From: Flagellimonas sp. HMM57 | GTDB taxonomy: Bacteria; Bacteroidota; Bacteroidia; Flavobacteriales; Flavobacteriaceae | Direction: 5' to 3' | NCBI RefSeq assembly: GCF_021390175.1 | Contig: NZ_CP090004.1 | Location: 4,021,001-4,085,000, forward strand | DNA: 64,000 nt | Shown here: in pieces, positions 36,679-45,121 of the stretch | Layout: every line of letters begins with the position of its first letter | How positions within the stretch are numbered: the stretch's first letter is position 1 | Position numbers and translations under genes: made by a program | Notes under the pieces: model-generated | Databases searched by the model: none | What the model saw: the letters and a program-made list of their open reading frames with translations, nothing else | Told to the model about the DNA's origin: nothing

Positions 36679-37735
36679 CACAAAATTTTCATTTATTGCA
36701 CTTACCAATGCCCAAGAATGGGACATGGCCTTGCACGACATTGGAGATTTTGACTTCTACCATACTTTTGGTTATCATGAGCTATCTGCCAAAGAGGAAG
36801 AAAAACCGGTTCTATTGGTTTATAAGGATGAAAATGTCCGCATTGCCCTTCCTATTATAATAAGGCCCATACCTGGAACACCATACTTTGACGCCACTTC
36901 GGTATACGGCTATGCAGGTCCGGTAAGCAAATGGTCAAAAAAGGCGCATAACAACGCTAACTTTAAAAAAGAGCTGCTATCGTTCTTAAAAAAACAAAAA
37001 ATTATAAGCGTCTTTTCAAGACTTAACCCTTACATCACTGATCAGGATAAAGTCCTTCACGGCATGGGGGACATTTCTGAACTTGGCAATATTGTTTATT
37101 TGGACTTAAAAAGTAATCCAGATGAACAAAAAACCGTTTTCTCTAAAACAACTAAAAGATATTTAAAAAAGCTTAGAAATTTTTGTGATATCCATACCGC
37201 CGAATCACCACAAGAAATTAAAAAATTTATCGAGCTTTACCATGAAAATATGAAAAGGGTGAATGCTGCGGAATCCTACTTTTTTGAAGAGTCCTATTTT
37301 TTTTCTCTTTTGGGTCAAACGAGTTTCAAATCAAAGGTTTTCTTTGTGACCCTAAAAGAGACCAAAGAAATTATTTCTGCTGCTATGATGATGTATACAA
37401 ATAATGATATTGTGCAATATCATATATCGGGCACATCGGATAAGTACTTACATCTAAGCCCAATACGGTTGATTATAGATGAAGTTCGCATTAAAAGTTA
37501 TGCAGAAGGTTATCGTGTGTTTAACCTAGGCGGTGGTTTAGGTAGTAAAGAAGATTCTTTGTTCAATTTTAAAGCGTCTTTTTCAAAGAGTTTTAAACGA
37601 TTTAGAATCTGGAAATTTATTGTAGACGAAACAATTTACAATCAAATAACCCAATTGAACAAAGACCACCTTTTAAATCGTAATATCAACTTTTTCCCCA
37701 TATACAGGTATAAAAACAATGAACAAGAAACATGA
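36668..37735 (+). CDS. FemAB-like/GNAT aminoacyl or acyl transferase, tandem pair member 2
   Basis: 355 residues. It has the same plan as the preceding protein: FSKTTKRYLKKLRNF, MKRVNAAESYFFEESYF, EIISAAMMMYTNNDIVQYHISG and YRVFNLGGGLGSKEDSLFNFKASFS. The 11-base overlap with member 1 suggests the two subunits are made together and perhaps form a heterodimer. Proteins of this type are common next to ATP-grasp and HAD genes in Bacteroidetes surface-glycan loci, as here. The exact reaction is unknown. Confidence 0.7.
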   Translation: MKSSTKFSFIALTNAQEWDMALHDIGDFDFYHTFGYHELSAKEEEKPVLLVYKDENVRIALPIIIRPIPGTPYFDATSVYGYAGPVSKWSKKAHNNANFKKELLSFLKKQKIISVFSRLNPYITDQDKVLHGMGDISELGNIVYLDLKSNPDEQKTVFSKTTKRYLKKLRNFCDIHTAESPQEIKKFIELYHENMKRVNAAESYFFEESYFFSLLGQTSFKSKVFFVTLKETKEIISAAMMMYTNNDIVQYHISGTSDKYLHLSPIRLIIDEVRIKSYAEGYRVFNLGGGLGSKEDSLFNFKASFSKSFKRFRIWKFIVDETIYNQITQLNKDHLLNRNINFFPIYRYKNNEQET

Positions 37736-37845
37736 GCCTCTCGATTTTATGGATTTAGATAGAATAGCTTATCCATTATTTTAAAATGGGAAATCTATGA
37801 AGATGATTATAACGTATTATATATGAACACCTATATCGATTATAA

Positions 37846-38814
37846 ATGAATATATTAATAACATCTGTCGGCAGAAGAGTATCGCTCGTTGAAATATTCA
37901 AGACAGAGCTTTCCAAAATTTTCCCCGAAGGAAAGGTTTTCACAGTGGACTCCCAAATACAGTTGTCCGCAGCATGCAAGGTAGCTGATGGCGCGTTTAA
38001 CGTACCCAAGGTAAACGACAACGATTACCTTCAGACATTGATTGATATCTGTACAGTTAATGAAATTTCCCTTATTGTACCCACTATAGATACCGAACTA
38101 AAAATACTTGCTCAAAATAAAGAGGTGTTTTTGGAACATAACGTGAATGTGGTCATATCAAGTTTGGGTTTTATAGAAAAATGTAGGAATAAATATAAAA
38201 TACACGATTTCTTTGCAGCAAACAATATCGAAGTAGCCAAGGAGTACGACAAGAACGATTATAACCTCCCACTTTTTATAAAACCCTATGATGGTAGTAG
38301 AAGTGTAGATACTTATGTCATTCAAAAGCAGGAGGACCTCACTGAATATCATTTTAAGAACGAAAAACTAATGTTTTTGGAGTACTTAAGTCCATCGGAG
38401 TTTCAAGAATATACATGTGATCTGTATTTTGATAAAAATCATGACTTAAAATGTGCTGTACCTAGAAAGCGTCTAGAAGTAAGGGATGGAGAGGTCAGCA
38501 AAGGAAAAACGGAGGAAAATAGTATTATTCCATATATCAAAAAACGACTTCATCATATTGAAGGTGCCAGAGGATGCTTAACGGTTCAGTTCTTTAAGCA
38601 TAAAACAGACGACAGAATTGTTGGTATAGAGGTGAATCCTAGATTCGGAGGTGGATTCCCATTAACATACCATGCTGGGGCAAATTATGTTAAATGGCTC
38701 ATAGAGGAATATCTTCTGGACAAAAAAATAGACGAACAATTCAATAGCTGGGAACCAAATCTTTTAATGTTGCGCTATGATAAGGAAATTCTAGTTCATG
38801 AACATAAGGATTGA
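37846..38814 (+). CDS. ATP-grasp ligase (CarB/PylC-like)
   Basis: 322 residues. A pre-ATP-grasp domain (NILITSVGRRVSLVEIF) is followed by the ATP-grasp fold: LPLFIKPYDGSRSVDTYVI holds the nucleotide lysine, EYLSPSEFQEYTCDLYF the central strand, and GIEVNPRFGGGFP (about residues 263-275) the metal-binding Glu and Asn. Such enzymes join a carboxylate to an amine or similar through an acyl phosphate. Here the likely role is to make or attach an amino-acid-like group on a sugar, but the substrates are unknown. The end overlaps the HAD gene by 17 bases. Confidence 0.82.
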   Translation: MNILITSVGRRVSLVEIFKTELSKIFPEGKVFTVDSQIQLSAACKVADGAFNVPKVNDNDYLQTLIDICTVNEISLIVPTIDTELKILAQNKEVFLEHNVNVVISSLGFIEKCRNKYKIHDFFAANNIEVAKEYDKNDYNLPLFIKPYDGSRSVDTYVIQKQEDLTEYHFKNEKLMFLEYLSPSEFQEYTCDLYFDKNHDLKCAVPRKRLEVRDGEVSKGKTEENSIIPYIKKRLHHIEGARGCLTVQFFKHKTDDRIVGIEVNPRFGGGFPLTYHAGANYVKWLIEEYLLDKKIDEQFNSWEPNLLMLRYDKEILVHEHKD

Positions 38815-39460
38815 AAAAGAGGATGTCATTGTCTTTGACCTTGACGACACTCTTTATAACGAAATTGATTTTTTAAAATCTGCGTATCTCGAAATTGCCG
38901 CCAAATTAGAACCAAAAGAGTCTTTTTTCCTATATGCGCAAATGTTTTCACTCTATAGAAAAAGTGAAAACGTATTTGATTTTCTCACAAAAAAATATAA
39001 CATAACAAAGGGAGAACTGGTACAAAAGTATCGAAACCATTTACCCAGCATACAATTGTTCAGCGGTGCTGACGACGTTCTGCTAAAAATAAAGGAGAAT
39101 GATGGAAAGCTTGCCATAATAACGGACGGTAGAAGTTTATCTCAACGAAATAAAATCAAACAGTTGGGACTAGAACCGTTAATGGACCATATCATTATTT
39201 CAGAAGAAATAGGAAGTGAAAAACCAAGTGAACTAAACTATCGTAAGGTGGAAGACTTTTTTAAAGCGAAGAACTACACATATATTGGTGATAACGTCAA
39301 TAAAGACTTCGTTACACCAAATAAATTGGGATGGAACACTGTTGGACTCATAGATAACGGAAAAAACATACATAAATCCCAAGACGTTTTATCCCGACCT
39401 GCACACTTTTTACCTAAACATTTGTTTACATCATATACAGACATCAATATTATCGCTTAA
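38798..39460 (+). CDS. HAD-family hydrolase
   Basis: 220 residues with all HAD motifs: DLDDT (motif I, about residues 15-19, nucleophile and acid Asp), IITDGR (motif II), the Lys in GSEKPSE (motif III) and YIGDNVNKDF (motif IV). The alpha-helical cap between motifs I and II marks subfamily I, mostly small-molecule phosphatases. It starts inside the ATP-grasp gene (17-base overlap), so the pair probably acts in one pathway, for example dephosphorylating an intermediate. It ends 8 bases before the oppositely oriented formyltransferase gene. Confidence 0.88.
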   Translation: MNIRIEKEDVIVFDLDDTLYNEIDFLKSAYLEIAAKLEPKESFFLYAQMFSLYRKSENVFDFLTKKYNITKGELVQKYRNHLPSIQLFSGADDVLLKIKENDGKLAIITDGRSLSQRNKIKQLGLEPLMDHIIISEEIGSEKPSELNYRKVEDFFKAKNYTYIGDNVNKDFVTPNKLGWNTVGLIDNGKNIHKSQDVLSRPAHFLPKHLFTSYTDINIIA

Positions 39461-39468
39461 TTAAAATT

Positions 39469-40317
39469 TTATTCGTTTTCTGTTTGAAATACTTTTAGTT
39501 TTAAAATTCCGTCTTTAGACTTCACTAAAAGCTTCTTGTCATAAGCTAAGAGAATCTCTCCGGCCAACGAAGTGCCAAACCTTTCTAAAAGTGCTGGATG
39601 CACAATTTCCTCCACTTCAAAAATACGGTAATCTCTATCGTTCAATTTTGTATAACATCCTTGCGAAGCAATACCAAAGCTCTTCACTTTTCTTATTAAC
39701 TCCTTATTCCCCATTCGTTCAAAATCAACCTGCTGTTTTTCTTTCGTTCTATTAAAGTAATCAGCTTTTCCTTGTTGCTTTTCTCCACTGTACCTAAATC
39801 GGTTTGCCTTTAAAATCTCCCAACCTTTTCTAAATACAAATCCTTCTAACTCAAAAGCTAAAAAATAAAGTAATCCAAGGTCAACATCAGGAGTTATTTC
39901 TTCTTTATGTTGATAGATAATGTTCCCTGTATCTATTGTAGCGTCAATAAAATGCATTGTAGCACCATAGAACGCATAATCATTATAAAAAACCCCGTTC
40001 AAAGGTGTTTTACCTTGTAAAAAAGGGAGATAGGTAGGATGGATATTGACCAAGATTTGAGATGCATCAAACTTTTCTACAGGGAATACAATAGGACACC
40101 CATTGGATACCAAAACCTCAAAATTAGATTTGTACAAAAAGTTGAGAACCTCTTTTTTTTGGGTCATATCAAAACTTTTATGCTCGATATCCTCAGAAAT
40201 TAGTTTTGATTCTAATAAACTGCCTTTCAATGCGAAAACATGATCAAACTCTATACCCATTTTAATGGCAGAATCAAACACATGCGTCCTAGATCCCAAA
40301 AAGATAATTTTCTTCAC
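39469..40317 (-). CDS. Formyltransferase, probably sugar N-formyltransferase
   Basis: 282 residues from a GTG at 40317. The formyltransferase triad is visible: N91 and H93 in VNIHPTYLPFLQGKTPLN and D129 in ATIDTGNI. The length matches sugar formyltransferases (VioF/WlaRD class), not the longer Fmt of tRNA. These enzymes use N10-formyl-tetrahydrofolate to formylate a 4- or 3-amino sugar nucleotide. The PglF/PglE-like genes at 2153-5220 could supply a 4-amino sugar. It is the only gene on the minus strand between 23 and 45 kb. The substrate is inferred. Confidence 0.82.
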   Translation of the reverse strand: MKKIIFLGSRTHVFDSAIKMGIEFDHVFALKGSLLESKLISEDIEHKSFDMTQKKEVLNFLYKSNFEVLVSNGCPIVFPVEKFDASQILVNIHPTYLPFLQGKTPLNGVFYNDYAFYGATMHFIDATIDTGNIIYQHKEEITPDVDLGLLYFLAFELEGFVFRKGWEILKANRFRYSGEKQQGKADYFNRTKEKQQVDFERMGNKELIRKVKSFGIASQGCYTKLNDRDYRIFEVEEIVHPALLERFGTSLAGEILLAYDKKLLVKSKDGILKLKVFQTENE

Positions 40318-40422
40318 AACGATTATTGATTTTAAACTTTAATATTGTAGAACTTCTGACCACCTTACTACAAACAAACATAAGGTATAGAACGGTCAAT
40401 TCTTACTTTACATCCCAATAAA

Positions 40423-40454
40423 TTGTAGCACTGGGCTTTTTTTTGATTTCTTTG
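40423..40454 (+). promoter_or_regulatory. Possible promoter before the PLP-fold gene
   Basis: TTG at 40423-40425 is followed 21 bases later by TTTCTTTG (40447-40454), one mismatch from the Bacteroidetes -7 consensus. The ATG at 40473 is 18 bases further. It lies in the 155-base divergent gap after the formyltransferase gene, so a start here is expected. Confidence 0.4.
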
Positions 40455-40472
40455 CCATAAAATTGAAGAGTT

Positions 40473-41549
40473 ATGAGTGCGTTAGTAGGTACTAACATTG
40501 GTTATGGTTCATTTTTTCATGCTGTTGAAGCAGAGTCTATACTTAATCTTGAGCCAGACTTGCCAATCAAGAACTATGAGCTTTTTTATACTGGTAGGCA
40601 TGCCATCAAAGCATTGTTGAATGCTATAGGACAAAAACAAACGATAAAAAAAATCTGGCTTCCCAAATATTATTGTCAGCACGTAACCGAATGGCTTGTT
40701 TTTAACTTTTCAAACATTGATTTTTACGACATAAAACCTTTTGATGCTGCAGAGAAATTTTCCATCACCAACTTTTCAGATGAAAACGACGTTGTCATAT
40801 TGAATAATTTCTGGGGTATTTTCAATTATGATATCCCAAAAACCAATGATAGGGCGATATGTATAGAAGACCATTCGCATGGCTGGCTCAGCAATGGGTG
40901 TATCAATAGCAAAGCAGATTTTTGTTTTGCATCATTACGAAAAACGCTTCCCGTTCCTTTAGGAGGAATACTATGGAGACCAGATGGAAAAAAACCAATT
41001 GACAATAACCTGCAATTGGTAAGAAGTGTAGATTTTGACAACATTTGGAACGATATTTCTACTGCTATGGCAAAAAAAGCAGAACACTTAAAAAGTGAAG
41101 GTGGGAATGTATCCAAAGAGGATTATCTAAACCTCATCTATGCTTCCGAAGCATTTCTGCATAAACAATACGATGTTGTTGCGTTGCAACGCTCACATCT
41201 CGACCAAATCACAAGCTTTTTGGGCAAGGATTATGCATCCTACAAACGTGCAAACCTGAACCATATGGATTCCCTTGACAATACAGATGTATTTCAAGTT
41301 ATCGATTATCAAAACAATACTACCTTTGGGCTACATTTAGTCTTCAAAAATGAAGAGGCATTTAACGCTATCAGGAAATACTTGATAGCTCACGATATTT
41401 ATCCCTCTCAATTATGGCCGGACAATAATATTGACCTCCCGTGGAAATATCTATTAAACATTCATGTTGATTTCAGATACAAAAACTCTGATATGGATTA
41501 TATAACAAATCATATAAATGCATGGTTAAAGTCCTATAATCTTAAATAG
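40473..41549 (+). CDS. Divergent PLP-dependent aminotransferase-fold protein
   Basis: 358 residues. YELFYTGRHAIKALLNAI is the small-residue loop of fold-type-I enzymes; KIWLPKYYCQHV, ICIEDHSHGWL and CFASLRKTLPVPLGGIL follow in the order of DegT-like aminotransferases. The Asp of EDHSHG would bind the PLP ring and the Lys of LRKTLP (about residue 155) would form the Schiff base. Similarity to standard DegT proteins is low, so it may act on another substrate. It stops one base before the sugar transferase gene, which suggests both act on the same lipid-linked sugar. Confidence 0.65.
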   Translation: MSALVGTNIGYGSFFHAVEAESILNLEPDLPIKNYELFYTGRHAIKALLNAIGQKQTIKKIWLPKYYCQHVTEWLVFNFSNIDFYDIKPFDAAEKFSITNFSDENDVVILNNFWGIFNYDIPKTNDRAICIEDHSHGWLSNGCINSKADFCFASLRKTLPVPLGGILWRPDGKKPIDNNLQLVRSVDFDNIWNDISTAMAKKAEHLKSEGGNVSKEDYLNLIYASEAFLHKQYDVVALQRSHLDQITSFLGKDYASYKRANLNHMDSLDNTDVFQVIDYQNNTTFGLHLVFKNEEAFNAIRKYLIAHDIYPSQLWPDNNIDLPWKYLLNIHVDFRYKNSDMDYITNHINAWLKSYNLK

Positions 41550-41550
41550 A

Positions 41551-42198
41551 ATGTACAAGTATTTCTTAAAAAGGGTCATAGATTTCGTTTTTTCTTTTTT
41601 TGGGCTTTTGATTTTGTCCCCTATTTTCTTAGTAGTTACATTGTTACTGTTTTTCGCCAATAAGGGGACTCCATTTTTTGTACAGGACCGACCGGGAAAA
41701 AATGGCAAGATTTTTTATGTCTTAAAATTTAAGACTATGAACGACGATAAAGACAGTATGGGCGAGTTGTTACCAGATAAAGACCGAATCACCAAAATAG
41801 GTAAATTTGTCCGTAAAACATCGTTAGATGAGATTCCCCAATTATGGAATGTCCTAAAGGGAGATATGAGCCTAATCGGTCCAAGGCCCTTACGGACTTT
41901 TTATTTGCCGTTTTATTCACTTAAAGAACAACGAAGGCATAATGTGCGTCCGGGAATAACTGGATTGGCCCAAGTATCTGGGCGTAATTTTCTCAAATGG
42001 GAACAACGGTTCGCTTATGATTTGGAATATATTGAAAAGTTATCCTTCTGGCTAGACGCAAAAATTATTTACAAAACTTTTCTAAAGGTCATAAAATCTT
42101 CTGATGTAGCCACAGATCCTGATGAATTCGTGGAAAGTTTCCACATATATAGACAACAACAAATAGACAGCGGAATTTTCGAGCATGAACAACAATGA
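41551..42198 (+). CDS. PglC-type initiating sugar-phosphate transferase, second of two
   Basis: 215 residues with one membrane helix (about 8-32), then PGKNGKIFYVLKFKTMNDD, RKTSLDEIPQLWNVLKGDMSLIGPRP and RPGITGLAQVSGRN. The Asp-Glu pair of LDEIPQ is the catalytic dyad of the monotopic family. It is clearly similar to the protein encoded at 34995 but not a recent duplicate. Two initiating enzymes suggest two repeat units or two primers. The end overlaps the next gene by 14 bases. Confidence 0.92.
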   Translation: MYKYFLKRVIDFVFSFFGLLILSPIFLVVTLLLFFANKGTPFFVQDRPGKNGKIFYVLKFKTMNDDKDSMGELLPDKDRITKIGKFVRKTSLDEIPQLWNVLKGDMSLIGPRPLRTFYLPFYSLKEQRRHNVRPGITGLAQVSGRNFLKWEQRFAYDLEYIEKLSFWLDAKIIYKTFLKVIKSSDVATDPDEFVESFHIYRQQQIDSGIFEHEQQ

Positions 42199-43294
42199 TT
42201 TACAAGTAGTTTCAGTAACCAAAAAAGAATTGCGCTTTTACTTAGAGACAAAAGCAGAAGAACGCGATTATCTATTGCCTTTGTCAGAAAACAAGGCGCA
42301 GTGGATTTTGGAAAAACCTGGAATGGATGAAGAGGACGTTTGTATTGTATTTGCACATTCTAAAGGTGAGGTGCTCAGCTTCGCTTATCTTCTTCCAGAT
42401 GTTTTGTCAAGCACGAATACGGAAACGGATCGTAGCAACAGAAAGGTTTTTTGGATGCCACAATGGTGGGCTTCTACAGCAGCTAAAGGCACTGTAATCT
42501 CAACATATATTTTCAACGAAGCATTACGCATTACCAACCAAAGGGTATTAACAAAGGCTTACGAACAGAATGCGGATACGTTCTATAAAAAACAACCTTT
42601 TTCCATCATACAAACGATGCAGAGGCATACAATTTTCATTGCCTTGGACCATAAAATGATCATACAAAGAATACCAATATTAAGGTACATAAAGTTCTTT
42701 TTTAAATGGTTGGAAAAAGCGTCCCGGACTATCTACTATTGGTTAAACCGTTCAAGAATTAAAGGGATAACAAAAAATATCAAAATAAAATATATAAATC
42801 AACTGGATACAGATGCGTGGAATTTCGTAAAGCCTTTTTTGGAGAATGATCTCATAGCAAAAGACAAAGATTATGTCAACTGGCAGATAGCCAACAAACA
42901 ATATATACCAGTACCATGGAGTTCAAAAAAAAGCAATACTGGTATAGTTAAAGGTTTTGGAAAGAAGATCGGGATTGTCAATTATATATTGCAAGAAGAA
43001 AAAAACATCGTGGCATTTATCTCGTTTAATTATATCAGCGATGTAGCTTATATGAAGTATTGTGTTACTTCAGAAGAAAATATGACCAAGGTATCCGCAT
43101 CCATTTATGAAAACATGATAAGACTTAAATTAAACTATCTTTTTACAGACAATGTTGTTCTTGCCGATTCCTTTTCTGAAAATCTCAGTGTAGTTTACCA
43201 ATATACCCAAACTAAAAAATCTATGTCGCATAACGCTATCCATCCAATGTTGAAAGGTATGGATTTAGCCGAGCAAGACGGACATTTTATTTAA
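42185..43294 (+). CDS. GNAT-like protein of unknown acceptor, linked to adenylation and carrier genes
   Basis: 369 residues, no signal peptide. An N-terminal part of about 150 residues (CIVFAHSKGEVLSFAYLLPDVL, VISTYIFNEALRI, TKAYEQNADTFYKKQPF) looks like a GNAT domain. A basic linker follows at about 160-195 (FFFKWLEKASRTIYYWLNRSR), and a second domain has IVNYILQEEKNIVAFISFNYI. It overlaps the sugar transferase gene by 14 bases and lies 6 bases before the adenylating enzyme. It is therefore a candidate for moving the activated group from the carrier protein to a sugar. I do not recognise a named family with certainty. Confidence 0.5.
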   Translation: MNNNDLQVVSVTKKELRFYLETKAEERDYLLPLSENKAQWILEKPGMDEEDVCIVFAHSKGEVLSFAYLLPDVLSSTNTETDRSNRKVFWMPQWWASTAAKGTVISTYIFNEALRITNQRVLTKAYEQNADTFYKKQPFSIIQTMQRHTIFIALDHKMIIQRIPILRYIKFFFKWLEKASRTIYYWLNRSRIKGITKNIKIKYINQLDTDAWNFVKPFLENDLIAKDKDYVNWQIANKQYIPVPWSSKKSNTGIVKGFGKKIGIVNYILQEEKNIVAFISFNYISDVAYMKYCVTSEENMTKVSASIYENMIRLKLNYLFTDNVVLADSFSENLSVVYQYTQTKKSMSHNAIHPMLKGMDLAEQDGHFI

Positions 43295-43300
43295 CACATC

Positions 43301-44809
43301 ATGAAATTTCTTCAAGTACTTAAAAACTCAATAGAAAATTATCCAAGTAGGAACGCTTTTTTTATCGAAAGTAGTAACTACAGTTATTCTGAATTGGGGC
43401 ATTTCATTTCCAAAATACGTGGCCAAATTCAAAACAACATTCCTCTTTCTGAGAAACTCATCGGTATGGTCACCAACAATGATATAGAAACATATGCCAC
43501 CATTCTAGCACTTTGGATGGAAGGTAAAGCTTATGTTCCTATCAATCCAATTTACCCAAAGGCACGTAACAAAGAAATTTTAGGGCTTACAGATAGCAGA
43601 TATGTCCTGGATTCATCATCGTCTCCATATCTAGATGATACGTTTAATATAGTACCTACCAATAACGACGAACCCTGCGAGAATAATCTGGAATTTAAAG
43701 ACGTAAATCCAAATGATATTGCATATGTCATCTTTACCTCCGGTAGTACAGGAGTCCCAAAAGGAGCGCCTGTAGCGTTTAGCAACCTGAACAGTTTTAC
43801 CAATGCCATTGAGACACATCTATCATTTTCATTATCTCCCTCCGACCGTTGCCTTCAGATGTTCGAATTGACTTTTGACATGTCCGTTGTTTCATTTCTA
43901 GCTCCCTTACTCCATGGCGCATGTGTTTATACCTTACCAAAGAGTGGGATAAAATATTTTCAAATAATCAAGTTGTTGGCCGAGCATAAATTAACCGTAC
44001 TGATCATGGTACCCTCTATTATACATTATCTGCGCCCTTACTTTAAGGAAATACAAGGCGATAGTGTACGATATTCCTGCTTTGCAGGCGGCAAGCTTTA
44101 TGATGAAATTGCCGGTGAATGGAACAGCTGTATTCCTAATGCACAGATTATAAACTACTATGGCCCCACGGAAACTACTATTTATTGTGGAGGTTACCTG
44201 TTTGAAAAAAATGGCCAAAATAAACATGAGAACGGTATACTCTCAATAGGAAAGCCGTTTGGAAATACAATATATTTAGTTGCAGATGGAAACGGAAAAG
44301 AGCTGAAGACTGGAGAAACAGGTGAACTCTGTATCGCTGGGGAACAATTGTTTCCTGGATACCTAAAAAATGAAGAAAAAAACAGTCGTGTCTTTTTCAG
44401 CAGCACCTATGAAGGTTCATCACATCTATTTTATAAATCTGGTGACTTGTGCTATAAAGATGAAAATGGAGATTATATGTATGTAGGCAGGTCAGATTTT
44501 CAAGTAAAAATCAGGGGATATCGAGTAGAATTGGGTGAGGTAGAATATCATGTCAAGAAAAAATTATTGGGTACAGATGTAGTGGTTATCGATATTACCG
44601 ATGGTATGGGCAATACAGAATTAGGCCTTGCCATTTGTTCCAAAGAACTAGATTTAAAACCTATGCTTTCTTATTTAAAAGAAACTTTACCTCCTTACAT
44701 GGTACCCACACAGTTTTTATATGTAGAGCAGTTTCCACACAGTGTGAACGACAAAATAGATATGAAAGAATTAAGATCTCTTTTTAATAATTCCAAACAA
44801 AAAAAATAA
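43301..44809 (+). CDS. Amino-acid-type adenylating enzyme (DltA-like AMP-binding ligase)
   Basis: 502 residues, close to the length of DltA and stand-alone adenylation domains. The P-loop FTSGSTGVPKG is at 145-155, NYYGPTETT at 285-293, then YKSGDLCYKDENGDYMYVGR, FQVKIRGYRVELGEVE and the C-terminal NDKIDMKEL with the adenylate-forming Lys. D193 in ELTFDMSV matches the Asp that binds the alpha-amino group in amino-acid-activating enzymes, and the local sequence is close to that of DltA. So an amino acid is the likely substrate. The carrier protein is encoded 4 bases downstream. Which amino acid is not readable by eye. Confidence 0.85.
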   Translation: MKFLQVLKNSIENYPSRNAFFIESSNYSYSELGHFISKIRGQIQNNIPLSEKLIGMVTNNDIETYATILALWMEGKAYVPINPIYPKARNKEILGLTDSRYVLDSSSSPYLDDTFNIVPTNNDEPCENNLEFKDVNPNDIAYVIFTSGSTGVPKGAPVAFSNLNSFTNAIETHLSFSLSPSDRCLQMFELTFDMSVVSFLAPLLHGACVYTLPKSGIKYFQIIKLLAEHKLTVLIMVPSIIHYLRPYFKEIQGDSVRYSCFAGGKLYDEIAGEWNSCIPNAQIINYYGPTETTIYCGGYLFEKNGQNKHENGILSIGKPFGNTIYLVADGNGKELKTGETGELCIAGEQLFPGYLKNEEKNSRVFFSSTYEGSSHLFYKSGDLCYKDENGDYMYVGRSDFQVKIRGYRVELGEVEYHVKKKLLGTDVVVIDITDGMGNTELGLAICSKELDLKPMLSYLKETLPPYMVPTQFLYVEQFPHSVNDKIDMKELRSLFNNSKQKK

Positions 44810-44813
44810 CACC

Positions 44814-45059
44814 ATGAACGAAGAAGATATAGTAAAATCTTTACAAGATATTTTTGTTGATGTTCTAGAGCATAGCTCTTTTGAACTAAGTAAAGAAACT
44901 ACGGCGAATGATGTGGATGGCTGGGACTCCGTAACCCACATGATGCTCATTACCGAAATTGAAAACAAACATCAAATAAAATTTTCCCTAATGGACCTCA
45001 TGAATTTGAACAATGTTGGAGATTTAATAAATGTAATCAAGGAAAAAACAAAATCGTAA
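44814..45059 (+). CDS. Acyl/peptidyl carrier protein (DltC-like)
   Basis: 81 residues, the standard length. The phosphopantetheine site is S39 in the motif DGWDSVTHM, followed by LITEIENKHQIKF and the helical C-terminus with DLMNLNNVGDLI. The usual site reads DSL; here it is DSV. The protein would carry the group activated by the enzyme encoded 4 bases upstream. It is the last plus-strand gene of the locus. A phosphopantetheinyl transferase is not seen in this window and would come from elsewhere. Confidence 0.9.
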   Translation: MNEEDIVKSLQDIFVDVLEHSSFELSKETTANDVDGWDSVTHMMLITEIENKHQIKFSLMDLMNLNNVGDLINVIKEKTKS

Positions 45060-45080
45060 GCTGACTCATTTCTGTGAAGT

Positions 45081-45112
45081 AGTTTTTTACATGTACCAGG
45101 TCTAAAAAAACT
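45081..45112. terminator. Weak possible terminator between convergent genes
   Basis: AGTTTTTT at 45081-45088 can pair with AAAAAACT at 45105-45112 around a 16-base loop. The stem is almost all A-T, so it is weak; it lies in the 62-base gap between the carrier gene and the convergent SGNH gene, where a terminator is expected. Confidence 0.3.
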
Positions 45113-45121
45113 TTGGTAGAA

